Positions 52,419 through 61,549 are shown, counted from the first letter of the stretch. The stretch is DNA of 64,000 nucleotides from Zhengella sp020637775 (GCF_041397485.1 NZ_JAWKWO010000001.1:558001-622000); one strand, 5' to 3'. Notes: generated from the letters alone by a model not told the origin. Numbers and translations are program-made.

Positions 52419-54524
52419 ATGACCAAAGCACGACCCCTTCGCGACATGCCCGCACCTCACGCGCCCCAGCACCCCGTCAGCGACACGCGTCACGGCGTCA
52501 CGCGCAGCGATGCCTATGCCTGGATGCGGGCGGAGAACTGGCAGGACATGTTCAAGGATCCCTCCCGGCTTGACGGGGAGATTCGCGCCCACCTGGAAGC
52601 GGAAAACGACTACCAGACCGCCTGGATGGCCGATACGGAAGCGCTGCGCGAGACCCTGTTCGCCGAAATGAAGGGCCGCATCAAGGAAGACGATTCGTCG
52701 GTCCCGATGAAGGACGGCCCCTTCGCCTATGGCTCCTCCTTCGTCACCGGCGGCGAGCAACCGCGCTTTTTCCGCACTCCGCGCGAGGGCGGTGACCGGG
52801 ACATGCTGCTCGACGGCGACAGGGAAGCCGAGGACAAGGCCTATTTCCGGCTCGCCAGCGCCGATCATTCGCCCGATCATGCCCGACTGCTGTGGGGGCA
52901 TGACGACAAGGGGTCGGAATTCTACACCCTGACGGTGCGCGACCTTTCCACCGGCCAGGATCTCGTGGACCGGGTGGAGGATACGGGCGGCAGCGGCACC
53001 TGGGACGCGCAGTCCACGGGCTTCTTCTATTCACGCCTCGATGAGAGCCATCGCCCCTCCAGGCTTCTCTATCACCGTGTCGGCAGCGACGTTTCGCAGG
53101 ACCGGCTGATCTATGAAGAGACCGATCCCGGCTTCTTCATGGGCTGCGGCGGAACCCGTGACAACCGCCATATCCTGATCTCGATCCACGATCACGAGAC
53201 ATCGGAATACCGCATTCTGCCGGCCGACGGTTCGTCCTTCGAACCGAAACTCGTGGCCGCCCGCAAGGCAGGAATGCAATATGACCTGGAAGAAGGCGGC
53301 GACATCTTCTTCATCCTGACCAATGCCGACGGTGCCAAGGATTTCAAGGTGATGACGGCGCCGGCCGACAATCCGGTTCCGGAAAACTGGGTGGAACTCG
53401 TGCCGCACGAGCCGGGCCGACTGATCCTCTCCATCATGGGTTTTGCGCGACACCTGGTGCGGCTGGAGCGCAAGGATGGCCTGCCGCGCATCGTCATCCG
53501 CGATCGGGCCAGCGGGACGGAACACGCCATCGCCTTCGACGAGGAGGCCTATTCGCTGGGCCTGATCGGGTCGCTTGAATACGATACGGATATCATCCGC
53601 TTTTCCTATTCGTCCATGACGACGCCCTCACAGGTGTTCGACTATGACATGGCAACGCGCGAGCGGGTGCTGCTGAAGACCCAGGAAGTGCCTTCCGGCC
53701 ATGACGCGGACGCCTATGTGACGCGGCGCATCCATGCGCCAGCGCCCGATGGCGAGACCGTGCCCGTCTCGCTGCTCTACCGCAAGGACACGCCGCTCGA
53801 CGGCACCGCGCCCTGCCTGCTCTATGGATACGGATCCTACGGCATCACCATTCCGGCCGCCTTCAACACCAATTGCCTGAGCCTGGTCGATCGCGGTTTC
53901 GTCTATGCCATCGCCCATATCCGGGGCGGCAAGGACAAGGGCTATCACTGGTACGAGGATGGCAAGCGGGAGAAGAAGGTCAACACCTTCACCGACTTCA
54001 TCGCGGCGGCACGGCATCTGGTCGGGGAAGGCTTTACTGCCCATGACCGCATCGTCGCGCATGGCGGCTCGGCCGGCGGCATGCTGATGGGCGCGGTGGC
54101 CAACATGGCTCCGGCCGATTTCGGCGCGATCATCGCCGAAGTGCCCTTCGTGGACGTGCTCAACACGATGCTGGACGACACGCTGCCGCTGACCCCGCCG
54201 GAATGGCCGGAATGGGGCAATCCCATCACATCGCCGGCGGATTACGCCACGATTGCCGCCTACAGCCCCTATGACAATGTTGCTGCCCTGCCCTATCCGC
54301 CGGTCCTGGCCGTGGCCGGGCTGACGGATCCGCGCGTGACCTATTGGGAGCCGGCCAAATGGGTGGCGAAGCTGCGCGAATTCTCCACCTCCGGCAATCC
54401 GGTGCTGTTCCGGATCAACATGGATGCCGGCCATGCCGGCGCATCCGGCCGCTTCTCAAGGCTGGAGGAAATCGCCTATACCTATGCCTTCGCGCTGAAG
54501 GTGACCGGCAAGGCGGATGACTGA
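52419..54524 (+). CDS. ptrB: Oligopeptidase B (S9 family serine peptidase)
   Basis: This prolyl-oligopeptidase-family enzyme cleaves short peptides after basic residues. The 701-residue length is standard. The N-terminal propeller part includes GVTRSDAYAWMRAENWQDM, and the hydrolase domain includes HGGSAGGMLMGAVANM with Ser551, DPRVTYWEP with the probable Asp and MDAGHAGASGRF with the His. No signal peptide is seen, so it is cytoplasmic. The start is uncertain: an ATG 22 codons upstream (52353) is also possible, and neither has a strong ribosome site. It overlaps the next gene by 8 bp. Confidence 0.93.
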   Translation: MTKARPLRDMPAPHAPQHPVSDTRHGVTRSDAYAWMRAENWQDMFKDPSRLDGEIRAHLEAENDYQTAWMADTEALRETLFAEMKGRIKEDDSSVPMKDGPFAYGSSFVTGGEQPRFFRTPREGGDRDMLLDGDREAEDKAYFRLASADHSPDHARLLWGHDDKGSEFYTLTVRDLSTGQDLVDRVEDTGGSGTWDAQSTGFFYSRLDESHRPSRLLYHRVGSDVSQDRLIYEETDPGFFMGCGGTRDNRHILISIHDHETSEYRILPADGSSFEPKLVAARKAGMQYDLEEGGDIFFILTNADGAKDFKVMTAPADNPVPENWVELVPHEPGRLILSIMGFARHLVRLERKDGLPRIVIRDRASGTEHAIAFDEEAYSLGLIGSLEYDTDIIRFSYSSMTTPSQVFDYDMATRERVLLKTQEVPSGHDADAYVTRRIHAPAPDGETVPVSLLYRKDTPLDGTAPCLLYGYGSYGITIPAAFNTNCLSLVDRGFVYAIAHIRGGKDKGYHWYEDGKREKKVNTFTDFIAAARHLVGEGFTAHDRIVAHGGSAGGMLMGAVANMAPADFGAIIAEVPFVDVLNTMLDDTLPLTPPEWPEWGNPITSPADYATIAAYSPYDNVAALPYPPVLAVAGLTDPRVTYWEPAKWVAKLREFSTSGNPVLFRINMDAGHAGASGRFSRLEEIAYTYAFALKVTGKADD

Positions 54525-54978
54525 TCTGCCGCTGGCCGGCGATGCCGGCCTTGCCGGCCTGTTCGTCTCGGCCTTCACCTCCGCCACGCTGCTGCCCGGA
54601 ACATCGGAAGGCGTTCTGGCGGGCCTGCTGGCGGCGGGGCTGGTGCCCGTGCTGAGCGCCGTGGCCGTCGCATCGGTTGGCAATGTCCTCGGCTCCTGCG
54701 TGAACTGGTGGCTGGGCATGCAGGCGGCGCGGATGGCGCCGGCGCAGCCTGGTCACGAGTCGTCCCGCCGGCTGGACCGGGCACGGGCCTGGTACAACCG
54801 ATACGGATACTGGTCGCTGCTGGCCTCCTGGGTGCCGATTGTCGGCGATCCTTTGACGCTCGTTGCCGGTGCGATGCGCGAACCGTTCTGGCGCTTTCTC
54901 GCCATCGTCACCCTGGCCAAGTCCGGGCGCTATGCAGCGCTCGCTGCCGGCCTTGTGGCAAGCGGGTTGCACGGGTAA
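54517..54978 (+). CDS. YqaA-type membrane protein (DedA/SNARE-associated family)
   Basis: The 153-residue protein has the VTT/SNARE-associated (DedA) pattern of the YqaA subgroup: FVSAFTSATLLPGTSEGVLA, VGNVLGSCVNWWLGM and WSLLASWVPIVGDPLTLVAG. Four to five helices are predicted. DedA-family proteins are thought to be lipid scramblases or transporters. It overlaps ptrB by 8 bp and is probably cotranscribed. Confidence 0.87.
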   Translation: MTDLPLAGDAGLAGLFVSAFTSATLLPGTSEGVLAGLLAAGLVPVLSAVAVASVGNVLGSCVNWWLGMQAARMAPAQPGHESSRRLDRARAWYNRYGYWSLLASWVPIVGDPLTLVAGAMREPFWRFLAIVTLAKSGRYAALAAGLVASGLHG

Positions 54979-55030
54979 GTCCCTGAGAGCCTGCCCCTGT
55001 CAGAATCGGACGAACGCGTTATGTAGCTCC

Positions 55031-55048
55031 GGCGCCCTGTCGGGCGCC
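55031..55048 (+). repeat. GGCGCCC/GGGCGCC hairpin between YqaA-type gene and MFS gene
   Basis: A 7-bp perfect stem with a 4-base loop (TGTC) lies 26 bp before the MFS start codon and 53 bp after the previous stop. There is no T-run. It could be a weak terminator, or a leader structure or operator for the exporter gene. Confidence 0.4.
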
Positions 55049-55073
55049 CCGCAACCAGCCTGGAAACCGGATC

Positions 55074-56573
55074 ATGACCCAAGCCCGCCCCCTCGATGCC
55101 TCCGGGATGGAAGGCCATCCACAGCGCTGGCCGGCGCTCTTCACATTGCTGACAGCAAGTTTCATGAACCTGATCGACGTGACGATCGTGAATGTCGCGC
55201 TGCCGACCTTGCAGGAAAACCTGCATGCCGGACCAAGCGAGATCGAGTGGGTGGTCGCGGTCTACGTGCTGGGATTCGCGCTGGCACTGCTGCCCTTCGG
55301 GCGGCTTGGAGACATGGCCGGACGCAAGCGCATGTTCATGCTTGGCGTGCTGCTGTTCACGCTGTTCTCCGCCCTTTGCGGCCTTGCGCCGAATATCGAG
55401 ACGCTGATCGTGGCCCGCACGCTGCAGGGTCTGGCGGGCGGCATGATGACGCCACAGGTGCTGGCTATCGCCCAGGTCATCTTTGCGCCGCGTGAACGCG
55501 CCCAGGCCTTTTCGCTGTTCGGCCTGGCAGCCGGCCTCGCCTCGGTCGTCGGGCCGCTTCTCGGCGGAACCCTGATCGGCGCAGATCTCTTCGGGCTGGA
55601 CTGGCGGCCGATCTTCCTGGTCAACATTCCCGTCGGCATCGCCGTCCTGTTCATCGGTCAGCGCATCATTCCGGACCTGCCCGGCCATCCCGATGTCGGG
55701 ACCGACGTCAAGGGCGTTCTGATTGCCGCGCTTGGTGTCTTCCTTCTGATCTTTCCCATGGTCGAGGGATACAATTTCGGATGGCCGGCGTGGTTCTTCC
55801 TGCTGATGGCAGCGGCATTCGGGCTTTTCGCCCTCTTCGTCCACCATATCCGGCGCCAGGAGGCCCGCCGAAAGCCGCAACTGATCCCCTATTCGCTGCT
55901 GTCGAACGGCAACTTCATGCTCGGCGCCGGCATCGCCACCTTGTTCTTTTCCGGGGTGGCCGGATTCTTCATGGTGCTGGCGATCTTCCTGCAGACGGGT
56001 TTCGGCCTGACGCCGTTGCAGTCCGGCCTGACGACCCTTCCCTTTCCCGTGGGCGTATTGCTGGCCTCGTTGCTGTCCGGCCGCCTGAAAGGCCGCTTTC
56101 CCCGCCAGCGTCTGATCGCGGGCGCGGTGCTGATGGCCACCGGCATGGGCGTTCTCGACATGGTCGTTTCTGCCATGGGCGACACCGCGCCGCGCCTCAT
56201 GATGGCCGGTCCGCTGTTCATTGGCGGGCTGGGCCTTGGCATCGGCATTGCGTCACTTTTCCAGACGATCCTGGCCGGTGTTCCGCACAGGGATGCTGGA
56301 GCGGGATCCGGATCGCTGCAATCCTTCCAGCAGATGGGAAATGCGATGGGCATTGCCGTCTGCGGGCAGCTCTTCTTCGCCACGCTCGCGACGGATCGCG
56401 ACGCGGGCATGGACGCCCACCCGGCTTTCATCGGTGCGCTGAAATCTGCCCTGACCTACGAGATCGCGGCTTTTCTGGCGGTTGCCGTGCTCGTGACCTT
56501 TCTCAAGGTTCCGCCCGCAGCTTCCGACCACAGAAGCGCCACGGGTCAGCCGCCGGCTCCTGCCGAGGCGTGA
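55074..56573 (+). CDS. MFS exporter, DHA2 (EmrB-like) family
   Basis: The 499-residue protein has about 14 predicted transmembrane helices, as in the DHA2 drug:H+ antiporters. Motifs seen are SFMNLIDVTIVNVALPTLQE in helix 1 (motif D1), GRLGDMAGRKRMF (motif A) and ASVVGPLLGGTLIG (motif C). It should export drugs or other small molecules. No EmrA-type adaptor or TetR-type regulator gene is adjacent, so the substrate is unknown. It converges on the cytochrome gene with 42 bp between stops. Confidence 0.9.
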   Translation: MTQARPLDASGMEGHPQRWPALFTLLTASFMNLIDVTIVNVALPTLQENLHAGPSEIEWVVAVYVLGFALALLPFGRLGDMAGRKRMFMLGVLLFTLFSALCGLAPNIETLIVARTLQGLAGGMMTPQVLAIAQVIFAPRERAQAFSLFGLAAGLASVVGPLLGGTLIGADLFGLDWRPIFLVNIPVGIAVLFIGQRIIPDLPGHPDVGTDVKGVLIAALGVFLLIFPMVEGYNFGWPAWFFLLMAAAFGLFALFVHHIRRQEARRKPQLIPYSLLSNGNFMLGAGIATLFFSGVAGFFMVLAIFLQTGFGLTPLQSGLTTLPFPVGVLLASLLSGRLKGRFPRQRLIAGAVLMATGMGVLDMVVSAMGDTAPRLMMAGPLFIGGLGLGIGIASLFQTILAGVPHRDAGAGSGSLQSFQQMGNAMGIAVCGQLFFATLATDRDAGMDAHPAFIGALKSALTYEIAAFLAVAVLVTFLKVPPAASDHRSATGQPPAPAEA

Positions 56574-56615
56574 GGCGGTTTGCGCGTCGGGCGATGGCGG
56601 GGAGCCGGCTTCCTG

Positions 56616-57524
56616 TCATTCGCCGGCGCCGGGAAGCGCCTTCAGATAAGCGGCGATGGCCTCGCGGTCGGAGGCCGGCAGTTTTGCCATGTTTTCCTGC
56701 ACGGCCACCATGGTGCCGCCGACGCTGTCGAAATCCGGCGTGAAACCGCTCTCAAGATAATAGGCGATGTCCTTCTGCGACCAGGACCCGATGCCGGACG
56801 GCGTGATGTCGGGCACTTTCCCCTCCCCCTCGGCCGCGGGTCCGCCCTTCAGCCAGCGTGCATAGTCCGGCCCGCCGAGCGCATTGCGCGGCGTGTGGCA
56901 TTCGCCGCAATGGCCCGGTCCCTCGACGAGATACTGCCCGCGGCGGACCAGATCGCTTGCATCGGCGGGCAGCGCCGCGATCGGACCGGCGCGCATGTAC
57001 AGCCACTTCCAGCCGCCGAGCGCGCGGCGGATATTGAACGGGAAGGAAACCTCGTTTTCCGGCGCCCTCTGCGCCACCGGCGGCAAGGTCTGCATATAGG
57101 CGAAGAGGTCGGCCACGTCCTGTTGCGTCATCCGGGCATAGGATGTGTAGGGAAAGGCCGGGTAGAAATGCGCGCCGGATGGCGAAACGCCATGCAGCAG
57201 CGCATTGGCGAACTGGACCGGCGTCCAGGCCCCGATACCCGCTTGCGGATCGGGCGAGATGTTGGGGGCCACGAAGGTTCCGAACCCGGTTGCAAAGCGG
57301 TGGCCGCCGGCCAGTTCCAGCTTCGCCTCGCCCACCGCGTCGGGCCGGGCATGGCAGGAGGAGCAGCCGGCTGCATGGAAAACCCGTTCGCCGGCTTGCG
57401 CGTTGCCCGCCGGAAGTATGGCTGCTTCGCTTGCCGAAAGCGTTTTTGGCGCCGTCACGAACCAGAATGCAAGCCCGCCGCCCGCGGCGAGCAGCACCAT
57501 CAGAAGGACGAGCTTGCGCATCAT
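56616..57524 (-). CDS. Diheme cytochrome c, exported
   Basis: The 302-residue protein has an N-terminal signal/anchor (about 4-24) and two class I cytochrome c domains. The heme motifs are CSSCH near residue 54 and CGECH near 203; methionine ligands are likely in the downstream regions. It resembles the cytochrome c subunits of periplasmic dehydrogenases such as alcohol or aldehyde dehydrogenase, but no such catalytic subunit lies next to it. It follows the cytochrome c556-type gene after 23 bp and is probably expressed with it. The ccm operon in this window should mature it. Confidence 0.88.
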   Translation of the reverse strand: MMRKLVLLMVLLAAGGGLAFWFVTAPKTLSASEAAILPAGNAQAGERVFHAAGCSSCHARPDAVGEAKLELAGGHRFATGFGTFVAPNISPDPQAGIGAWTPVQFANALLHGVSPSGAHFYPAFPYTSYARMTQQDVADLFAYMQTLPPVAQRAPENEVSFPFNIRRALGGWKWLYMRAGPIAALPADASDLVRRGQYLVEGPGHCGECHTPRNALGGPDYARWLKGGPAAEGEGKVPDITPSGIGSWSQKDIAYYLESGFTPDFDSVGGTMVAVQENMAKLPASDREAIAAYLKALPGAGE

Positions 57525-57547
57525 GGTCTGACGTCCCGCGCCATACG

Positions 57548-57997
57548 TCACTTCTTGACGCGGAAGCCTTCATGGCAGGATTTGCAATTGCCCAGCACCG
57601 GGCCCATCGCGGCCTTGAAGGCATCGAGATCGGCCGGGCCATCCTTGCCCGAGGCCTGCATGGCTGCCGAGGTATCGGCCTGGAACTTGGCGAGCGCTTC
57701 CTGGAAGCCCGCCATGTCTTCCCAGATCTTCGGGGACGCGGTCGTATCCACACCCATGTCCGAACCTTCCGGGAAATAGTCGCCATAGGCCTTGGCAACG
57801 GCGGCCATGGTGGCGATGGACGCCTTGGCGACGGCAGGATTGTAATCCATGTCGCCCTTCAGCATGGCACCGGCGGTGCCGGCGGATGCGCCGGTGGCCT
57901 GCATGAGCGCCTTGCGGACGGCAATCGGATCGTCGGCGGCCGTCGCGGCAGCGGCCGACAAGGCAAGTGCGGAAAGAGCCAGGGCAATCTTCTTCAT
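57548..57997 (-). CDS. Cytochrome c556 / c'-type protein
   Basis: The 149-residue protein has a signal peptide (about 1-21, ending ATAA) and a four-helix-bundle class II cytochrome c fold with the heme motif CKSCH at the C-terminus, as in cytochromes c' and c556. The early methionine in KALMQATGASAG is in the position of the axial ligand of c556. The ATG at 57997 has AGAGGA 8 bases upstream; the TTG before it is not needed. With the diheme cytochrome downstream it forms a small electron-transfer operon. Confidence 0.88.
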   Translation of the reverse strand: MKKIALALSALALSAAAATAADDPIAVRKALMQATGASAGTAGAMLKGDMDYNPAVAKASIATMAAVAKAYGDYFPEGSDMGVDTTASPKIWEDMAGFQEALAKFQADTSAAMQASGKDGPADLDAFKAAMGPVLGNCKSCHEGFRVKK

Positions 57998-58149
57998 CAA
58001 AGCAGTCCTCTCTTGGTTTCAACCTGCCGGGGCTTCCGGCCACGGACGTCCATCATCTTATGGATTCGCCGCGCGAAGGGGATCACGCTTGCGTGAGGTG
58101 GTGTGCGACATAAGGGAACAGTACGTTCACCCATTGGCGACAGCGCAAG

Positions 58150-58178
58150 AAAAAAGCCCCGGCGGGATGCGCCGGGGC
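58150..58178 (-). terminator. Rho-independent terminator of sodB
   Basis: GCCCCGGCG pairs with CGCCGGGGC around a 5-base loop, and six T residues follow directly on the minus strand (58155-58150). It lies 15 bp after the sodB stop, a canonical strong terminator. Confidence 0.92.
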
Positions 58179-58192
58179 TTGCGGGAAGACGA

Positions 58193-58795
58193 TCAGGCGG
58201 TCGCCTTCTCGTACATTTCAAGCACGTAGTCCCAGTTGACGAGGTTGTCGACGAAGGCCTCGAGATATTTCGGGCGGGCGTTGCGATAATCGATGTAGTA
58301 GGAATGCTCCCACACATCGACGCCCAGGATCGGCGATGCGCCGTGGACGAGCGGATTCTCGCCGTTCGGCGTCTTCATGATTTCCAGCTTGCCGTCCTTC
58401 ACGGCAATCCAGGCCCAGCCGGAGCCGAACTGGGTGACGCCGGCATTGATGAAGTCGGAACGGAACTTGTCGTAGCCGCCGAGATCGGAATCGACCGCCT
58501 TCAGCAACGCGCCGGGCAGCGCGCTTCCGCCGCCGTCCTTCTTCATCCACTTCCAGAAATGAACGTGGTTGTAGTGCTGGGCGGCATTGTTGAAGAGGCC
58601 CGGAATCTTGCCATGGCTCTGCTTCACGACATCTTCCAGCGACAGGCCGGCCATGCCGGCTTCCTCGGCCAGCTTGTTGCCGTTGTCGACATAGGCCTTG
58701 TGGTGCTTGTCGTGATGATATTCGAGCGTCTCGCGCGACATGTAGGGTGCGAGGGCCTCATAGTCATACGGCAGGTCAGGAAGTTCAAAAGCCAT
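58193..58795 (-). CDS. sodB: Iron superoxide dismutase
   Basis: The 200-residue enzyme converts superoxide to peroxide and oxygen. The four metal ligands are His27, His74, Asp160 and His164. NNAAQHYNH near 69-77 puts the glutamine in the early position, as in Fe-SOD. GGWAW-like elements and VWEHSYYIDYRNARPKYLEAF complete the family pattern. No signal peptide, so it is cytoplasmic. The ATG at 58795 is preferred because AGAGGAG lies 6 bases upstream; an ATG two codons earlier would overlap this site. A TTGACA at 58850-58845 on the minus strand could be the -35 element. Confidence 0.95.
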   Translation of the reverse strand: MAFELPDLPYDYEALAPYMSRETLEYHHDKHHKAYVDNGNKLAEEAGMAGLSLEDVVKQSHGKIPGLFNNAAQHYNHVHFWKWMKKDGGGSALPGALLKAVDSDLGGYDKFRSDFINAGVTQFGSGWAWIAVKDGKLEIMKTPNGENPLVHGASPILGVDVWEHSYYIDYRNARPKYLEAFVDNLVNWDYVLEMYEKATA

Positions 58796-58920
58796 CTTCA
58801 TCTCCTCTGGCAATGGTGGAATGCGACTGCCGACAGACATAAGGTGTCAACGGCTGACGGCAAGAAACCGGCTCCCTTATTTCCAGAAAAATCCGCCGCT
58901 TGCAAACCCGCAGCTGCGGA

Positions 58921-59787
58921 TCAGGCGTGGGCCCACTCCCAGTAGAGGTCACGCGCGGTGCGGGCGACAGGGCCGGCCTGCAATTCCCGATCCTCGATCC
59001 GTACGACGGGCACGACCTTGGAATGGTTCCCGGTGGAGAAGATTTCATCGGCGCCCATGAAGTCGTCCACGGTCAGCGCCTTTTCGGTCACCGTCATGCC
59101 CTTCTCGCGCAAGAGGTCGATCGTGCGTGCGCGGGTGATGCCCGACAGGAAGGTGCCATTGGGCGCGGGCGTGAAGACCTCGCCATCGCGCACCATGAAA
59201 ATGTTCGACGTGCCGGTTTCGGCGACATTGCCCAGCATGTCGCGCACCAGGCAATTGTCGAAACCGCGGGCGCGGGCTTCCAGCACGGCGCGGGCGTTGT
59301 TGGGATAAAGACAGCCGGCCTTGGCGTTGGTCGGCATGCATTCCACGGTGGGCCGGCGGAAGGGCGAGACCGTGACCGAGAAGCCGGCCGGCGCGATCAT
59401 CGGCGTTTCGAACAGGCAAAGCGCGAAGCGTGTGGAGTCCGGGTCGGCCGGCACGCCCATGTAGCCGCCATGTTCGGCCCAGTACATCGGCTTGATGTAG
59501 ATGGCGGTGTTGCCATCGAAGCGCCTGATGCCTTCCCATGTCAGCGCCTCGATCTCGTCGGCGCCCATGGTCGGCTTCATCAGCAGTGCCTCGGCCGAGC
59601 GGTTGACGCGCTGGCAATGCAGGTCGAGATCGGGCGCCACGCCCTCGAACCAGCGCGCGCCGTCGAAAACGGTCGAGCCCAGCCACATCGCATGGGTGCG
59701 CGGGCCGATCAGAGGGGGATTGCCCTCGTGCCATTCCCCATCGACCCAGGTCCAGGTTGCGGATTGCGCGCTCGTATCGACTGCCAT
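58921..59787 (-). CDS. ilvE: Branched-chain amino acid aminotransferase
   Basis: This 288-residue fold-type IV PLP enzyme has the PLP-binding Lys156 in TNAKAGCLYPNN and the phosphate/cofactor motifs GNVAETGTSNIFMV and FLSGITRARTIDLL. The N-terminal part has WLGSTVFDGARWFEG. It should transfer amino groups between branched-chain amino acids and 2-oxoglutarate, although D-amino-acid transaminases share this fold. The start at 59787 follows MAVDTSAQ; a ribosome site AAGGA lies about 12 bases before it. It is divergent from the haloacid dehalogenase gene. Confidence 0.9.
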   Translation of the reverse strand: MAVDTSAQSATWTWVDGEWHEGNPPLIGPRTHAMWLGSTVFDGARWFEGVAPDLDLHCQRVNRSAEALLMKPTMGADEIEALTWEGIRRFDGNTAIYIKPMYWAEHGGYMGVPADPDSTRFALCLFETPMIAPAGFSVTVSPFRRPTVECMPTNAKAGCLYPNNARAVLEARARGFDNCLVRDMLGNVAETGTSNIFMVRDGEVFTPAPNGTFLSGITRARTIDLLREKGMTVTEKALTVDDFMGADEIFSTGNHSKVVPVVRIEDRELQAGPVARTARDLYWEWAHA

Positions 59788-59945
59788 GGTGGATGCCCGT
59801 CCTTGTCTTCCTCTTGCGGGCGCCATCGAAAGCCCAAATCCGTTGCACGTCAATCCTTTGCTTTCTGAAACACAGCGCATTTCACGCGCCGCGGCCTTGA
59901 CGCGGACGGACACCGGGCGGAAAAGTCGCAGCGAGGGAGAATTCC

Positions 59946-60608
59946 ATGTCGCACAAAGCATTTGTCTTCGACGCCTACGGCACACTTTTCGACGTTCATG
60001 CCGCAGTGCGCCAGCATGCAGGCGAAGCCGGGCCGGATGGCCAGGCGCTATCGGAGATCTGGCGGGCCAAGCAACTCGAATATTCGTGGATCCGGGCCAT
60101 GACCGGCACCTACCGGGACTTCTGGCAATTGACCGAAGAAGCGCTGGACTACGCCTTCCAGAAGGTTCCCAGCGTTGACCGGAGCCTGCGCCAGCGGCTG
60201 CTCGACGCCTATTGGAAACTCGATTGCTATCCGGAAGTGCCCGGGGTGCTGAAGGCGCTGAAGCAGAAGGGCGCGCGCCTTGCCATCCTGTCGAACGGCT
60301 CGCCGGCCATGCTGGAGGCAGCGGCCAGATCGTCCGGCCTCGACCTCCTGCTCGACGACATCTTCTCGGTCGATCCGCTGCGCACCTTCAAGACGAAATT
60401 CGAGGTCTACGATCTCGTCTCGGCCAACTGGAAGCTTTACCCCGAAGCGGTCTCCTTCCAGTCGTCGAACCGCTGGGACATTGCCGGCGCCTCGCATTTC
60501 GGCTTCCATACCGTCTGGATCAACCGGACCGGACAGCCGGACGAATATGCCGACATGCCGGCAAGCCTGATCCTGCCCTCGCTCGACGGGCTGGTCACGG
60601 CGATGTGA
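59946..60608 (+). CDS. L-2-haloacid dehalogenase (HAD type II)
   Basis: The 220-residue enzyme is expected to hydrolyse L-2-haloacids to D-2-hydroxyacids. It has the nucleophile Asp9 in FDAYGTLFD, and Thr13, Arg40, Ser116, Lys149, Tyr155, Ser173, Asn175 and Asp178, which align one or two positions off the known catalytic set of L-DEX YL (Asp10, Thr14, Arg41, Ser118, Lys151, Tyr157, Ser175, Asn177, Asp180). This full conservation argues for genuine dehalogenase activity, not just the HAD fold. A GAGGGAG stretch lies a few bases before the ATG. Natural substrate unknown. Confidence 0.9.
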   Translation: MSHKAFVFDAYGTLFDVHAAVRQHAGEAGPDGQALSEIWRAKQLEYSWIRAMTGTYRDFWQLTEEALDYAFQKVPSVDRSLRQRLLDAYWKLDCYPEVPGVLKALKQKGARLAILSNGSPAMLEAAARSSGLDLLLDDIFSVDPLRTFKTKFEVYDLVSANWKLYPEAVSFQSSNRWDIAGASHFGFHTVWINRTGQPDEYADMPASLILPSLDGLVTAM

Positions 60609-60631
60609 CTGTCGGTTGCCGGGCAGGATTG

Positions 60632-60640
60632 TTATCCACA
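60632..60640 (+). promoter_or_regulatory. Perfect DnaA box (TTATCCACA)
   Basis: The 9-mer TTATCCACA matches the DnaA box consensus. It lies in the 163-bp gap after the dehalogenase gene, upstream of the L,D-transpeptidase gene. It is isolated, so this is not an origin. It could take part in DnaA titration or in regulation of the following gene. Confidence 0.5.
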
Positions 60641-60771
60641 ACAGGAACGATTCGCTCCGGCGCGGCTTCACACAATGGCCCCAATCAGCCGTGCAGGAAG
60701 TGAACGCCCCGGAACCGGAGCCGGAAACCGGGCGTTCACAGGCCATGCAGACACTGGAGACGAAACAGAAG

Positions 60772-61527
60772 ATGACCCGAACCCTCGCAACCCTGTCGCG
60801 GCGGCAGATCCTCACCGGAGCCGGCGCGGTTGCGGCGACAGCCCTTGCCGGGTGCTCCACATCGCGCGGCGGATCGAAATCGGCCCGGCCTGTCGCCCCG
60901 CCGGCGCCGCAACAGGCCGTGACGGGTCTGGCCGATCCCGCGCTCATGTATGCGCCGGTCTCGGACAACGGCTTCCGGGTGCCCGCCGTGCCATGGCAGA
61001 AAGTGCCGCGCAAATATCACCGGCAGATCGTTCCCAACGTGACCGGCGAACCCGCGGGAACGCTTGTGGTCGATACCAACAATCACTTCGTCTATTTCAC
61101 CCAGGCCGACGGCCGTGCCATGCGCTATGGCGTGGGCCTCGGGCGCGAGGGATTCGAATGGACCGGGCGCGGCTATATCGAGCGCAAGGCCGTCTGGCCG
61201 AAATGGCATCCGCCGGAAGAAATGATCGACCGCGAACCGAAACTGGAAAAATACCGCACGACCTATGACCGCGAGAACGACCAGTGGGTCGGCGGCATGG
61301 AAGGCGGGCCGGACAACCCGCTCGGCGCGCGAGCCCTCTATATCTACGAGGATGGCAAGGACACGCTCTACCGCCTGCACGGCTCGCCGGAATGGTGGTC
61401 GATCGGCAAGAACGTCTCGTCGGGCTGCGTTCGCCTGATGAACCAGGACATCATCGACCTTTACAACCGCGTCCCCGAACAGACGCCGGTCGTGGTGACA
61501 GCCAATCTCTACGGCCCGGTGGCCTGA
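60772..61527 (+). CDS. L,D-transpeptidase (YkuD family), Tat/lipoprotein signal
   Basis: The 251-residue protein forms 3-3 crosslinks or attaches proteins to peptidoglycan. The N-terminus has a Tat-like motif SRRQIL and a lipobox LAGC, so the mature protein is probably a lipoprotein beginning at Cys near residue 27. The YkuD domain has His203 in LHGSPEWWSIG and the catalytic Cys219 in SSGCVRLMN. A tryptophan-rich region (AVWPKWHPPEEM) is typical of alphaproteobacterial members. The start could also be an ATG nine codons upstream; ribosome sites are weak. A perfect terminator hairpin follows. Confidence 0.9.
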   Translation: MTRTLATLSRRQILTGAGAVAATALAGCSTSRGGSKSARPVAPPAPQQAVTGLADPALMYAPVSDNGFRVPAVPWQKVPRKYHRQIVPNVTGEPAGTLVVDTNNHFVYFTQADGRAMRYGVGLGREGFEWTGRGYIERKAVWPKWHPPEEMIDREPKLEKYRTTYDRENDQWVGGMEGGPDNPLGARALYIYEDGKDTLYRLHGSPEWWSIGKNVSSGCVRLMNQDIIDLYNRVPEQTPVVVTANLYGPVA

Positions 61528-61549
61528 CGCACTGCCAACCGGCAATGCG

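Noticed and set aside
60632..60640. Replication origin at the DnaA box
   Set aside because: Only one box is present, with no AT-rich unwinding region and no origin genes such as hemE or dnaA nearby.
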